Origin: Pelomonas sp051857475 | Lineage (GTDB): Bacteria; Pseudomonadota; Gammaproteobacteria; Burkholderiales; Burkholderiaceae_C | NCBI RefSeq assembly: GCF_051857475.1 | Contig: NZ_JBPZGZ010000003.1 | Coordinates: 310,001 to 374,000, forward strand | Length of the DNA stretch: 64,000 bases | Reading direction: 5' to 3' | In this document: piece by piece, positions 34,173 through 42,737 of the stretch | Layout: each line of letters begins with the position of its first letter | How positions within the stretch are numbered: the stretch's first letter is position 1 | Program-made: the position numbers and the translations under genes | The notes under the pieces: model-generated | Told to the model about the DNA's origin: nothing | What the model saw: only the letters and a program-made list of their open reading frames with translations | Database searches by the model: none

Positions 34173-34412
34173 TCAGCCGGGGCGGCCGTGGCGGCTCTTG
34201 GGCTTCTTGCTGTCGAATTCGGCGAGCTGGGCCTTCAGCAGGGCCATCAGCACGCGGGCGTTCTGTTCGGTCATGACGATGACGCTGCTGGGCTCGATGC
34301 CTTCGACAGGCGTCTTGGGCGCGACCGTCGCGTCCACCTTGAACAGGACCTGGCCATGCTGGTTGTTGGCGGCGGCCTTGAACTTCTGGATTTCGATCTG
34401 ATGAGTTTTCAT
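34173..34412 (-). CDS. Conserved hypothetical protein, 79 aa
   Basis: Small protein starting MKTHQIEIQKFKAAANNQHGQ. Start at 34412 is chosen because it makes the conserved part complete; an in-frame ATG at 34460 also exists. It has beta strands (QVLFKVDATV) and a helix (SVIVMTEQNARVLMALLKAQLAEFD), ending in a basic tail KSRHGRPG. No domain recognised. Gap of 14 bases to the UPF0149 gene, suggesting cotranscription. Confidence 0.65.
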   Translation of the reverse strand: MKTHQIEIQKFKAAANNQHGQVLFKVDATVAPKTPVEGIEPSSVIVMTEQNARVLMALLKAQLAEFDSKKPKSRHGRPG

Positions 34413-34487
34413 GGGGCGTGCCGGACGAATGAGGGGGCCGGCAGGCCGCCATCTTGCCATTCCGGGCGGCGAGACTTAAGGTGGCGC

Positions 34488-35333
34488 ATGGCAAGGCCTG
34501 CTCGATTGGAGATTGCCGGCGCCGTTTATCTGGTCGGCGCCCATTGCCCGTTCGAGAGCGGGCAGCTTGCCTTTGTCGACGATGCCGACCGCGCCGAGAT
34601 GCGGTCGCTGCTGGCCCAGGCCCTGCACCGCTTCGACGCCCAGGCCCTGGCCTATGCCCTGTTGCCCGACCACTACCACCTGCTGCTGTTCACGCGGCGC
34701 GCCAATCTGTCGCAGCTGATGCGGCATGTGAACGGCGTCTACACCCAGCACCACCAGCGCCGCCACGGCTTCAGCGGCCCGCTCTTCCAGGGGCGCTTCC
34801 ATGCCGTGCTGGTGGACCGCGAGCGCTATCTGCTCGATGCCTGCCGCTACATCGATCTCAACCCGGTGCGCCTGCGTCTGGCGCGCGGCGCCGCGGACTG
34901 GGCGGGCTCCAGCTTTCGTGCCCTGGCCGGCATGGAGGTCGCGCCCGACTGGCTGGACGTCGACGGCCTGCACACCCATCTGCTGGGCAAGCCGGCCACG
35001 ACGCCGGCGCAGCACCGGCTGGCCGGCGAGCGCTACGCCCGCCTCGTCGCCTCCGATCCGGGCCTGCAGCTGTGGCCGGGGCGGCTGCGCGAGCAGATCT
35101 TCCTGGGTGACGCCGATTTCGCTGCCCGCATGCGCGGCGCCGCCATTGCGCCGCGGCGCGTGTCCCGCGCCGGCTTTGGCGACTGGATGAAGCGCGCTGG
35201 CGGCATCCGTGAGCAGGCCTTGTGGCTGGCACATACCGAGGGCGGTGTCGCCATGACGGATCTGGCTGGCCAGCTTGGCTTGTCGGTGTCGCGCATCAGC
35301 CGGCTCATTGCGGCTGCGGAAAGGGCTGTTTGA
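34488..35333 (+). CDS. RAYT-type transposase (REP-associated tyrosine transposase, IS200-like)
   Basis: A 281-residue protein with a Y1-transposase domain. It opens MARPARLEIAGAVYLV, and the HUH metal site DHYHLLL is at residues 61-67. The likely catalytic tyrosine is Tyr85 in NGVYTQHHQRRH, followed by GPLFQGRFHAVLVD and RYIDLNPVRLRL, the standard RAYT sequence. The C-terminal part has a helix-turn-helix (MTDLAGQLGLSVSRISRLIAAAE). RAYTs are single-copy, domesticated genes that act on REP/REPIN palindromes. AAGGTGG precedes the ATG. No REP pair directly flanks this gene. Confidence 0.88.
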   Translation: MARPARLEIAGAVYLVGAHCPFESGQLAFVDDADRAEMRSLLAQALHRFDAQALAYALLPDHYHLLLFTRRANLSQLMRHVNGVYTQHHQRRHGFSGPLFQGRFHAVLVDRERYLLDACRYIDLNPVRLRLARGAADWAGSSFRALAGMEVAPDWLDVDGLHTHLLGKPATTPAQHRLAGERYARLVASDPGLQLWPGRLREQIFLGDADFAARMRGAAIAPRRVSRAGFGDWMKRAGGIREQALWLAHTEGGVAMTDLAGQLGLSVSRISRLIAAAERAV

Positions 35334-36172
35334 AACGCCGCGCCCTGCTGCTGGCGGGGCTGCCTGTCATGGGGTGGGCGGCTCGTGCCGCTGACTACGC
35401 GGGCCCGCTGTTCGACGCCCATCTGCACTACAACGACGACGCGCAGTCGCCGCATCCGCCGGCCGACGTGCTGGCCCGCATGCAGCGCGCCGGCGTGCGT
35501 GGCGCCCTGGTCAACAGCCGGCCCAATGACGGCACGCTGCGCCTGGTGGCCGAGCCTGGGCCGCAGTGGGTGCCCTTCATCCGCCTGTATCGCAACCGCG
35601 CCGACTACACCGGCTGGTTCAACGACGACAGCATCCGGCTGATGGTGTTGGAGCTGCTCCAGCGCGGCAGTCTGGCCGGCCCTTTTCGCGGCCTGGGTGA
35701 ATTCCATCTCTATGACAGTGTCCATGCCGACGGGCCGACGGCCATTGCGTTGATGAAGCTGGCGCGCGAGCGCGGCCTCACCGTGCTGGCACATGTGGAC
35801 GACGTCGCCGTCGACAAGCTGCTGGGCCATGCGCCGGGCGCGTCCCTGATCTGGGCCCACTCCGGCATCTCGGGCGAGCCGCTGCCGCGGGTGCGCGAGC
35901 TGCTGGCCAAGCACCCGGGCCTGCGCGGCGAGCTGTCCTATCGCCCTGGCATCACTTTCGATGGCCGCCTCAACGACGACTGGCGCACCTTGTTCACCCA
36001 GCATCCAGGGCGCTTCCTGATCGGCTCCGACACCTGGGTCACGCCGCGCTGGCAGCATTACGAGGGCCTGTTTGCCGACTACCGTGGCTGGCTCGGGCAA
36101 CTGCCGGCTGAAGTCGCGCAGCGCATCGCCTGGGGCAATGCGGCCGAACTGTTCAAGCTCACAACTGCTTGA
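35330..36172 (+). CDS. Exported amidohydrolase family protein (metal-dependent hydrolase, TIM barrel)
   Basis: A 280-residue protein with a TTG start (GGAAAGGG upstream) overlapping the transposase stop. The signal peptide KRRALLLAGLPVMGWAARA suggests Tat or Sec export. The amidohydrolase pattern is visible: DAHLHYNDDA for the first HxH, VHADGPTAIALMKLARE, LAHVDDVAVDKLL, SLIWAHSGISG and IGSDTWVTPRWQHY with the last Asp. Possible lactonase/decarboxylase relative; substrate unknown. It overlaps the convergent response regulator by 14 bases. Confidence 0.82.
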   Translation: MKRRALLLAGLPVMGWAARAADYAGPLFDAHLHYNDDAQSPHPPADVLARMQRAGVRGALVNSRPNDGTLRLVAEPGPQWVPFIRLYRNRADYTGWFNDDSIRLMVLELLQRGSLAGPFRGLGEFHLYDSVHADGPTAIALMKLARERGLTVLAHVDDVAVDKLLGHAPGASLIWAHSGISGEPLPRVRELLAKHPGLRGELSYRPGITFDGRLNDDWRTLFTQHPGRFLIGSDTWVTPRWQHYEGLFADYRGWLGQLPAEVAQRIAWGNAAELFKLTTA

Positions 36173-36899
36173 ACCGGTGCGCGTAGGCGGGCGAGACCTC
36201 CAGCGTCTCCGGCCTGTCCTTCAGCGCGATGCTGAGCTTGCCGCTCAGGGACCGGCTCACCGACTTGATGGCCTTGGCGTTCACGATGGTGGAGCGGTGC
36301 ACCTGCCAGAAGTGCTCGCCGTCCAGGCGCGCGACCAGCTCCTTCAAAGGCACCGAGATCAGCGCCTCGCTGTCGGCGGTGACGACGGCGACGTATTTGT
36401 GGTCGGCGCGGAAATAGGCCACGTCCTCGACGGTGATGAGCTGCAGTTCGCGGCCCCGCTGCACGGTGATCCAGCGCAGCGGCTCCACGGTCGCGGCCGA
36501 TGTCGTGCGTGCCGTCAGGCCGGCCAGGTCGGCCGGCGGCAGGGTCAGCCTCTCCTTCAGCCGCAGCAGGGTCTTGGCCATGCGCACCGGGTCCAGGGGC
36601 TTGAGCAGATAGCCGACTGCGCCCTCGTCGAAAGCCTGCACGGCATAGCGCTCGTGGGCTGTGATGAAGACGACATGGGCGCGGCGGCCGATCAGCTGGG
36701 CCACTTCCAGCCCCGACAGGCCGGGCATCTGCACGTCCAGGAAGCAGACCTCGGGCGCCAGCTGCTCGACCAGGCGCAGCGCCTCGTGGCCATCGCGCGC
36801 CATGCCGACGATCTGCCCTTCCGGCCACTGGCGCAGCAGCTCTTCGCGGATCTCGGCGGCGAGCAGGGCTTCGTCTTCGGCGATCAGGATGCGCGTCAT
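36159..36899 (-). CDS. LytTR-family response regulator
   Basis: A 246-residue regulator. The receiver domain (1-120) has the acidic pocket AEDE and the phospho-acceptor Asp55 in LDVQMPG. The LytTR DNA-binding domain is C-terminal (about 140-246): WITVQRGRELQLITVEDVAYFRADHKYV, then EHFWQVHRSTIVNAKAIKSVSR. Start at 36899 overlaps the upstream kinase stop by four bases (ATGA). Cognate to the LytS-like kinases encoded just upstream. Target genes are unknown. This is the last gene of a four-gene overlapping cassette. Confidence 0.93.
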   Translation of the reverse strand: MTRILIAEDEALLAAEIREELLRQWPEGQIVGMARDGHEALRLVEQLAPEVCFLDVQMPGLSGLEVAQLIGRRAHVVFITAHERYAVQAFDEGAVGYLLKPLDPVRMAKTLLRLKERLTLPPADLAGLTARTTSAATVEPLRWITVQRGRELQLITVEDVAYFRADHKYVAVVTADSEALISVPLKELVARLDGEHFWQVHRSTIVNAKAIKSVSRSLSGKLSIALKDRPETLEVSPAYAHRFKQL

Positions 36900-37921
36900 G
36901 GGGGCAGGGGCCAGCTCAGCTTGAACAGCGGCATATCTTCGATGAACAGACCGAGTTCGGCCGCATCGCCGTGGACTGCCTGCAGCCGTCGGGCCAGCTC
37001 CGACAGCGGCACGCGCTCGGCGGCGAGCCGGGTCAGCGTCAGGTCGGGCCCCAGGGCGCGCAGCTGCAGCTCCGCCATCCCGGAGCTGCTGTGCAGGGAC
37101 AGGCTCCACAGCGTCGTGCCCTCGTCCAGCAGCGGCCGCACCAGCGGCAACAGCACCATGGGTGCCAGCGGCCAGTCGGCCACCTCGTTCAGGCCGGCGA
37201 GGTGCAGCCGCTCGGTGTGCTGGGCGTCGGCGCTGACCAGGCGCGCATAGGCCCGCAGCGCCATGATCTCGCGCGCCAGCGTCGACACCTCGGCCTCGAC
37301 GTGGGGCTGCAGCGCGCGCAGCAGCTCGATGAGGGCGGCCAGGCGCGCCTGGCCACGACGCGGGTCGCTTTCCAGCTCGGCGTCGATGGCGGCCAGGCGC
37401 TCCGACAGCAGAGCCGGGTCGACGCGTGCCTGCAGCGCCAGCAGCTGGGTCGCGGCGAGCTGGCGGTCGCGCTGGGCGGCGGCATCCTGCAGCGCCTGCA
37501 GCCGCGCCTGGGCGCGCAGCGAGAAGCGCAGCTGCACATAGACCGTCACGCCCAGGGCATGCCAGACCAAGGTGGTGCTGGCCAGCGCGTAGTCATTGGC
37601 CTCGGTCCACCAGTCGACCTTGCCCAGCACCGGGTAGAGGGCTCGCGCGATGAACCAGACGCCGCTGATGACGGTGATGGGCACGACGGCCGGATAGGCC
37701 ACCCAGGCGGGCAGGCGGCGCGCATCGACGAGGGCGTCCGCCAGGCGCAGCAGCAGCACGGCCGGCACGCCGAACTGCAGCACATTGAAAGCCAGCGCGT
37801 TCGTCATCTGAAGCAGGCTCATGCCGTTGCTCAGCGGCGTGCCGTTGGCCACCAGCGTAGCGGCGCCCACGAGCAGCATCCAGCCGAGGTCGCCAGGCTT
37901 GAAGACGACGTTCAGCGCCAC
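36896..37921 (-). CDS. Degenerate LytS-like sensor kinase (predicted pseudokinase)
   Basis: A 341-residue protein with about four or five membrane helices (residues about 13-130), a helical linker and a C-terminal domain aligned with LytS kinases. The phospho-acceptor motif NPHFLFN reads DPALLSE: the His is Ala170. The N-box VENAIKHG reads VRPLLDEG, and the G-box DTG-x-G is absent, so ATP binding and autophosphorylation are unlikely. It is encoded between an intact kinase and the response regulator with overlapping ends, which suggests a regulatory partner, such as a heterodimer subunit. Degeneration was judged by eye. Confidence 0.85.
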   Translation of the reverse strand: MALNVVFKPGDLGWMLLVGAATLVANGTPLSNGMSLLQMTNALAFNVLQFGVPAVLLLRLADALVDARRLPAWVAYPAVVPITVISGVWFIARALYPVLGKVDWWTEANDYALASTTLVWHALGVTVYVQLRFSLRAQARLQALQDAAAQRDRQLAATQLLALQARVDPALLSERLAAIDAELESDPRRGQARLAALIELLRALQPHVEAEVSTLAREIMALRAYARLVSADAQHTERLHLAGLNEVADWPLAPMVLLPLVRPLLDEGTTLWSLSLHSSSGMAELQLRALGPDLTLTRLAAERVPLSELARRLQAVHGDAAELGLFIEDMPLFKLSWPLPP

Positions 37922-39018
37922 GGCATTTGCACGCGAGCGATGAGGCCGCGCGGCTGGTTGAGGTGCAGGCTCAGGCGTGCGGCCGATCCATAGGCCGAGG
38001 CCAGGCGGGCGCGCAGCGTGGCCAGGCCCGTGCCGCTGCCGCTGCTGCTGCCCATGCCGGCGCCGGTGTCGGCCACCTCCAGGCGCAGCAGGTCGGGTTC
38101 GTCAGGGTCGGGCAGGGCGCGCACGCAGATCTCGCCGCCCTCCACCTGCGGGCCGATGCCGTGCTTGATGGCGTTCTCGGCCAGGGTCAGCAGGCAGGTG
38201 GACGGGACGACGACATCCCCCAACCCGGGCGCGACTTCGTAGCGCAGCGTCAGCCGTTCGGGCCCGATGCGGCGCTGGTGCAGGGCCAGAAAGGCGGTCA
38301 CCAATTCGATCTCGCGTGCCAGCGAGGTCTCGGCCTGGCGCAGTTCTGGCAGGGCGGCGGCGAGATAGAGGCGCAGCTCGGCCAGCATGGCGCGTGCGGC
38401 CCGGGCGTCGGTGTGGGCCAGGCGGCGCAGATGGGCCAGGGTGTTGAACAGGAAATGCGGCTCGACCTGGGCCTGCAGCAGGGCCGCACGCGCCGCGTCG
38501 AGCTGGCGGGCCTGTTCCTGCTCATCCAGGCGCAGGGATTCGGCGTCGGCCTGCTGGCGGCGGCCGCGCTGGTGGTAGTCGAGTGCCAGGCACACGCATG
38601 CCGTGATGGTGGCCTGGATCTGCAGGCTGTAAGGCGCGAAATTGATGTCGGGGCCACCGAAGCGGTGGTGCACGACGAGGCCGACGAAGGTGCTGAGGAC
38701 CGTCAGCGCCACGATCTGCACACCCAGGCCCCAGCGGCGCTGGCGCGGGGCGCGCGGCAGCCAGGGTTGGCTGAGGGCGGCGGCCAGCCACAGCATATAG
38801 AGCATGAAGCTCACCGCCAGCCAGGAACGCACGCCGTGCAAAGGGGTGGCGGCGCAGACCTGGTCTTCGCCGGCGAACTTGCAGTTCACCAGGTCGGGCA
38901 TCAGCAGCCCGCCCGCCAGCACCAGGCAGGCGCCGGCCGCAACGGCCAGGGCCGCGGGGCTGAGCAATGCGTGGTGTGGCGAAGGCGGGGGCATGCAGGC
39001 GGTCAGCGCAAGGATCAC
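37912..39018 (-). CDS. LytS-type sensor histidine kinase
   Basis: A 368-residue kinase with several membrane helices (about 20-45, 65-85, 98-118, 130-147), then a helical linker. The catalytic half is intact: His188 in EPHFLFNTLAHL, the N-box ENAIKHG, the G1 box DTGAGMG and GTGLATLRARL. GTG at 39018 overlaps the upstream stop (GTGA); the ATG at 38994 is an alternative. It would phosphorylate the LytTR regulator two genes downstream. The membrane domain differs from that of the neighbouring degenerate kinase, so the signal is unknown. Confidence 0.92.
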   Translation of the reverse strand: MILALTACMPPPSPHHALLSPAALAVAAGACLVLAGGLLMPDLVNCKFAGEDQVCAATPLHGVRSWLAVSFMLYMLWLAAALSQPWLPRAPRQRRWGLGVQIVALTVLSTFVGLVVHHRFGGPDINFAPYSLQIQATITACVCLALDYHQRGRRQQADAESLRLDEQEQARQLDAARAALLQAQVEPHFLFNTLAHLRRLAHTDARAARAMLAELRLYLAAALPELRQAETSLAREIELVTAFLALHQRRIGPERLTLRYEVAPGLGDVVVPSTCLLTLAENAIKHGIGPQVEGGEICVRALPDPDEPDLLRLEVADTGAGMGSSSGSGTGLATLRARLASAYGSAARLSLHLNQPRGLIARVQMPWR

Positions 39019-39392
39019 CGTGTCGGGGAAGCCTGAGCGATGGTGGCGGAAGCGGCGGAGGCCGGCAGGGCGGCCATCGTGGCCATGGGATCGGCGAAAC
39101 GGATGTTAAGGACGTAGCGCCCCGGCGCGCCGCGCTGGCAGTCCAGCGAGTCCACGGCGATGCGCACCGGTGCGCGGTAGCGGCGCGTGCCGTCCAGCGC
39201 CACGATCTGGGCCCGGCCCCTGGCATCGACCTCGAATTCGACGCGCACCTCGCCGTCGGAGCCGATGCGCTGCTTGGCGCTGGCAAGGTATTCGCTGAGC
39301 TGTTCGCCAACCTGGGGGCAGGTGTCAGGGTTGGCGGGTGCGGCGAAGGCGGGGACGGCGACGAGCAGCAGCAAGGGCAGGATGGCTTTCAT
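39015..39392 (-). CDS. Periplasmic TonB-C-like small protein linked to the LytS/LytTR cassette
   Basis: A 125-residue exported protein with signal peptide KAILPLLLLVAVPAFAAPA. The core (GSDGEVRVEFEVDARGRAQIVAL, then YRAPVRIAVDSLDCQ and YVLNIRFA) resembles the TonB C-terminal fold, where a VxVxFxVxxxG pattern is typical. Two Cys (TCPQV and DCQRG) could form a disulphide. It is first in the operon and overlaps the kinase GTG. A role as a periplasmic partner of the kinase is an inference from position. Confidence 0.7.
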   Translation of the reverse strand: MKAILPLLLLVAVPAFAAPANPDTCPQVGEQLSEYLASAKQRIGSDGEVRVEFEVDARGRAQIVALDGTRRYRAPVRIAVDSLDCQRGAPGRYVLNIRFADPMATMAALPASAASATIAQASPTR

Positions 39393-39570
39393 GGGGATTC
39401 CTCCGTGGGTGGCGATGGCGCTAAGTTAGAGATCGCCGCCCCCCGGGTCAGCAGCCGCCGGACCAAGGTAGGAAATCAGCCGACGAAGCCTGCGCCGGGC
39501 CCGACGGCAACCGCCTCGCCGTGACTTCCGGCAGAGGGCGCTAAGCTCGCTCCCACAACGAGGAGACAAG

Positions 39571-40026
39571 ATGCGCTTCGCTGCTGCCCTGACCGCCCTG
39601 ACGGCCCTGCTTTTGGCCGCCTCGGCCGGTGCCGCCGACATGAGCCCGCCGCCCGAGATCAAGCCGGCCGCGGCCGACCCGTTGGCGACGCCGCGCCGGC
39701 TGATCGCCGCCAAGGACTGGACCGGTGCCCTGGCCGCTCTGCGCGCCCAGCCCCAGGCCGCCAGCGCCGACTGGCACAACCTGATGGGCTACACGCTGCG
39801 CAAGCAGGCCACACCCCAGCTGGCGGAGTCCGAGGCCGAGTACCTGCAGGCCCTGCGCATCGATCCCAACCATCGCGGCGCCAATGAATACCTGGGCGAG
39901 CTCTATGTGATGAAGGGCGATCTGGCCAAGGCCCGCGAGCGGCTGGCGGTGCTGGAAAAGGTCTGCCCGGCGGGCTGCGAGCAGCGCGAGGACCTGCAGA
40001 AGGCCATCGCCGCGGCGGCGAAATAA
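39571..40026 (+). CDS. Exported tetratricopeptide-repeat protein
   Basis: A 151-residue protein with a signal peptide (FAAALTALTALLLAASAGAA) and TPR units: DWHNLMGYTLRKQATPQLAESEAEYLQALRID, then NHRGANEYLGELYVMKGDLAKARERLAVLEKV. A Cys pair near the end (CPAGC) may form a disulphide. Small secreted TPR proteins of this form are found in many Proteobacteria and mediate protein contacts; no specific function can be given. An AACGAGGAGACAAG site supports the ATG. Confidence 0.8.
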   Translation: MRFAAALTALTALLLAASAGAADMSPPPEIKPAAADPLATPRRLIAAKDWTGALAALRAQPQAASADWHNLMGYTLRKQATPQLAESEAEYLQALRIDPNHRGANEYLGELYVMKGDLAKARERLAVLEKVCPAGCEQREDLQKAIAAAAK

Positions 40027-40077
40027 CAGCTTGCGGCCTACACCGCCGGGTGGCGTCCAGCCCCTAGGATGCGCGCC

Positions 40078-42315
40078 ATGCTGAAGTACCTGCTCCAACG
40101 CCCCTGGCTGGCCGCCCTCGTCGGCGTGCCGCTGGCCCTCGTGCTGCTGGGCGCCATCGTCGCGGCCCTGATCTGGGCCCAGCTGCCTGACCTGGATGCG
40201 CTGACCGACTACCAGCCCCACCAGCCGCTGCGCGTGCTCAGCGCCGACGGCCAGCTGCTGGGCGAGTTCGGCGCCGAGCGGCGCCGCTTCGTGGCGCTGA
40301 AGGACATCCCCAAGCCGCTGCAGGATGCGCTGCTGGCCGTCGAGGACAGCGACTTCTACACCCACTCCGGCATCGACTACAGCGGCATTGGCCGCGCCAT
40401 GGTGCACAACGTCCTGCACCCGACCCGGCTGCAGGGCGCTTCCACCATCACCCAGCAGCTGGCTCGCAACATCTTCCTGACCAACAAGCAGACCCTGGCG
40501 CGCAAGGCCCAGGAGGGGCTGCTGGCCATCAAGATCGAGAGGAACCTGACCAAGGAGCAGATCCTCGAGATCTACATGAACCAGATCCCGCTGGGCAACA
40601 AGGCCTATGGCTTTGGCGCGGCGGCCGAGCGCTATTTCGGCAAGCCGCTGGACAAGCTGACGACGGGCGAGATTGCTGTCCTCGTCGGCATGCCCAAGAA
40701 CCCCAATGGCTACAACCCGGTGCTCTACCCCAGCCGCGCCAAGCGCCGCCAGGCCGTCGTGCTGGGCCGCCTGGTCGCCGTGGGCCAGATCACCCAGGCC
40801 CAGGCCGACGCCGCGAACGAGAAGCCGCTGGAAGTGCGCCGGCCCAAGCGCCTGTCCGGTGTGGCCGACCATGCCGCCGAGCAGGTGCGTGCCGAGATGG
40901 TCACGCGCTACGGCGAGGATGCCTACACGCGTGGCCTGACTGTCTACACGACCTTGAACTATGCCGAGCAGGCGGCGGCCCAGGAGGCGCTGCGCCATGC
41001 GCTGTTCGAGCTGGAGCGCCGCCAGCCCTTCCGCGGCCCCGAGGCGACGGTCGAGCTGCCCGAGGGTGATGAGCAGGACGAGGCCCTGGACGCGGCCTTC
41101 GATGCCCACCCCGACCTGGGTGAGCTGCGCACCGCCGTGCTTCTCCAGGTCGACAAGAACGCCGCCGAGCTGGTCATGGCCGACGGCGAGAAGATCACCT
41201 GGAAGGGCCAGGCCCTGAAGCCCATCGCCAACCTCAAGCGCGGCGCCGTGCTGCGCGTGCTGGAGTCGGGCAAGCAGTGGTCGCTCAGCCAGACGCCCCA
41301 GGCCGAAGGCGCCGTCGTCACACTGGACCCGGCCACCGGCGCCATCCGCGCCCTGGTCGGCGGCTTCGACTTCGCGCGCAACCAGTTCAACTCCGCCACC
41401 CAGGCCTGGCGCCAGCCGGGCTCGGCCTTCAAGCCCTTCATCTACTCGGCCGTCATCGAGCAGGGCGCCTGGGCCGGCACCCTGGTCAGCGACGAGCAGG
41501 TGCAGGTGGGCGACTGGTCGCCGCGCAACTACGACGGCCAGTACGAGGAGGCGCTGACGCTGCGCCAGGGCCTGGCCCGCTCCAAGAACATGGTCACCAT
41601 CCACCTGGTGCAGGCCCTGGGCCCGCAGCGCGCCCGCGCCTGGGCCGCGCGCTTCGGTGTGGACGAGGAGAAGCAGCCGCTGAACCTGACCATCGCCCTG
41701 GGCACGGGCTCGGTCACGCCGCTGCAGATGGCGCAGGGCTATGCCGCCTTTGCCAACGCCGGCCAGCTGCCGACGGCCTGGCTCATTGACCGCGTGCAGG
41801 ATGCGCAGGGCAGCGTGCTGTGGAAGGCCGAGCCGCCCAAGCTGAGGACGGCCATCAGCGCCCGCAATGCCTTCATGACCTCGCAGCTGCTCGCCGCCGT
41901 CGCCCGCGAAGGCACGGGTGCCCGGGCCAGTTCCCTGCTCGGCCGCTGGGACCTTTATGGCAAGACGGGCACGACCAACGACGCCATCGATGCCTGGTTC
42001 TGCGGCTTCCAGGCGACGCGGGCCGGCGCGGTGTGGATAGGCTATCCGCAGCCGCGCTCCCTGGGCGAGCGCGAAAGCGGCGGCGGCCTGGCCCTGCCGG
42101 TCTGGGCTGCCACCATGGCTGTGGCCTTGAAGGGCCAGCCCAACACCCAGCTTGCCCCGCCCGCCGAGGGCCTGGTGCAGCAGGACGGCAACTGGTTCTA
42201 TTCGGAGTTCGCCGGCGATCTGGCGATCGCGCGCATCGGCCTGCCGGCCCCGCCGCCCAGCGTCGACGAGGCCGCGTCGGAGCCGGTGACCACGGCGCCG
42301 CCCATCAACCAGTAA
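40078..42315 (+). CDS. Class A penicillin-binding protein (PBP1A family, glycosyltransferase plus transpeptidase)
   Basis: A 745-residue peptidoglycan synthase. After a membrane anchor (PWLAALVGVPLALVLLGAIV) the GT51 domain has the catalytic EDSDFYTHSGID, then GGASTITQQLARN and IYMNQIPLG. The transpeptidase domain has SxxK at QPGSAFKPFIY (about residue 455), SxN at RSKNMVTIH and KTGTT near 630. The ATG at 40078 has AGG nine bases upstream; 40069 is an in-frame alternative. It is shorter than E. coli PBP1A (850) and lacks the outer ODD insert. It acts at the inner membrane on lipid II. Confidence 0.92.
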   Translation: MLKYLLQRPWLAALVGVPLALVLLGAIVAALIWAQLPDLDALTDYQPHQPLRVLSADGQLLGEFGAERRRFVALKDIPKPLQDALLAVEDSDFYTHSGIDYSGIGRAMVHNVLHPTRLQGASTITQQLARNIFLTNKQTLARKAQEGLLAIKIERNLTKEQILEIYMNQIPLGNKAYGFGAAAERYFGKPLDKLTTGEIAVLVGMPKNPNGYNPVLYPSRAKRRQAVVLGRLVAVGQITQAQADAANEKPLEVRRPKRLSGVADHAAEQVRAEMVTRYGEDAYTRGLTVYTTLNYAEQAAAQEALRHALFELERRQPFRGPEATVELPEGDEQDEALDAAFDAHPDLGELRTAVLLQVDKNAAELVMADGEKITWKGQALKPIANLKRGAVLRVLESGKQWSLSQTPQAEGAVVTLDPATGAIRALVGGFDFARNQFNSATQAWRQPGSAFKPFIYSAVIEQGAWAGTLVSDEQVQVGDWSPRNYDGQYEEALTLRQGLARSKNMVTIHLVQALGPQRARAWAARFGVDEEKQPLNLTIALGTGSVTPLQMAQGYAAFANAGQLPTAWLIDRVQDAQGSVLWKAEPPKLRTAISARNAFMTSQLLAAVAREGTGARASSLLGRWDLYGKTGTTNDAIDAWFCGFQATRAGAVWIGYPQPRSLGERESGGGLALPVWAATMAVALKGQPNTQLAPPAEGLVQQDGNWFYSEFAGDLAIARIGLPAPPPSVDEAASEPVTTAPPINQ

Positions 42316-42318
42316 GGC

Positions 42319-42702
42319 TTATGAGCCGGCGGGTGGCTCCCACAGCTCGAGCTTGTTGCCGTCGGGGTCCATGACCCAGCCGAACTTGCCGAACTCGGAG
42401 TCCTGGGGCTCGCCGACGACGTTGCAGCCCTCCTCGCGCAGGGCGGCGAGCAGGCCGTGCAGGTCGGCGACGCGGAAATTGATCATGAAGGGCGCGGTGC
42501 TGGGCGCGAAATAGGTCGAGTCGGCCTTGAAGGGGCACCAGTTGGTCGACCCCGCACCGGGCTCGCCGGCGACTGCCGGTTCGAAGGTGACGCCACCCCA
42601 GGCCTCGACGTCCAGGCCGAGGTGCTTGCGGTACCACTCGCCCAGGGCCTTGGGGTCGCTGGATTTGAAGAAGATGCCGCCGATGCCGGTCACGCGTTTC
42701 AT
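42319..42702 (-). CDS. VOC family (glyoxalase/bleomycin-resistance fold) protein
   Basis: A 127-residue vicinal oxygen chelate protein. Start at 42702 has CAGGAG seven bases upstream. It reads KRVTGIGGIFFKSSDPKALGEWYRKHLGL, followed by PFMINFRVADLHGLLAALREEG and GWVMDPDGNKLELWEPP, the classic VOC halves with the final metal-binding Glu in LELW. Many bacterial members of this size are annotated as putative glyoxalases; the substrate is unknown. Convergent with the penicillin-binding protein gene with a four-base gap. Confidence 0.88.
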   Translation of the reverse strand: MKRVTGIGGIFFKSSDPKALGEWYRKHLGLDVEAWGGVTFEPAVAGEPGAGSTNWCPFKADSTYFAPSTAPFMINFRVADLHGLLAALREEGCNVVGEPQDSEFGKFGWVMDPDGNKLELWEPPAGS

Positions 42703-42737
42703 GGGAGTCTCCTGAAGTCGCGCGATTTCAGCATGTC

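Noticed and set aside
34488..35333. An active IS200-type insertion sequence
   Set aside because: No left or right subterminal hairpins or second orf flank the gene; RAYT domestication fits better.
39417..39545. Direct repeat GGCGCTAAG at 39417 and 39537 as paired promoter elements
   Set aside because: Only nine bases and no clear -35 spacing; probably chance.
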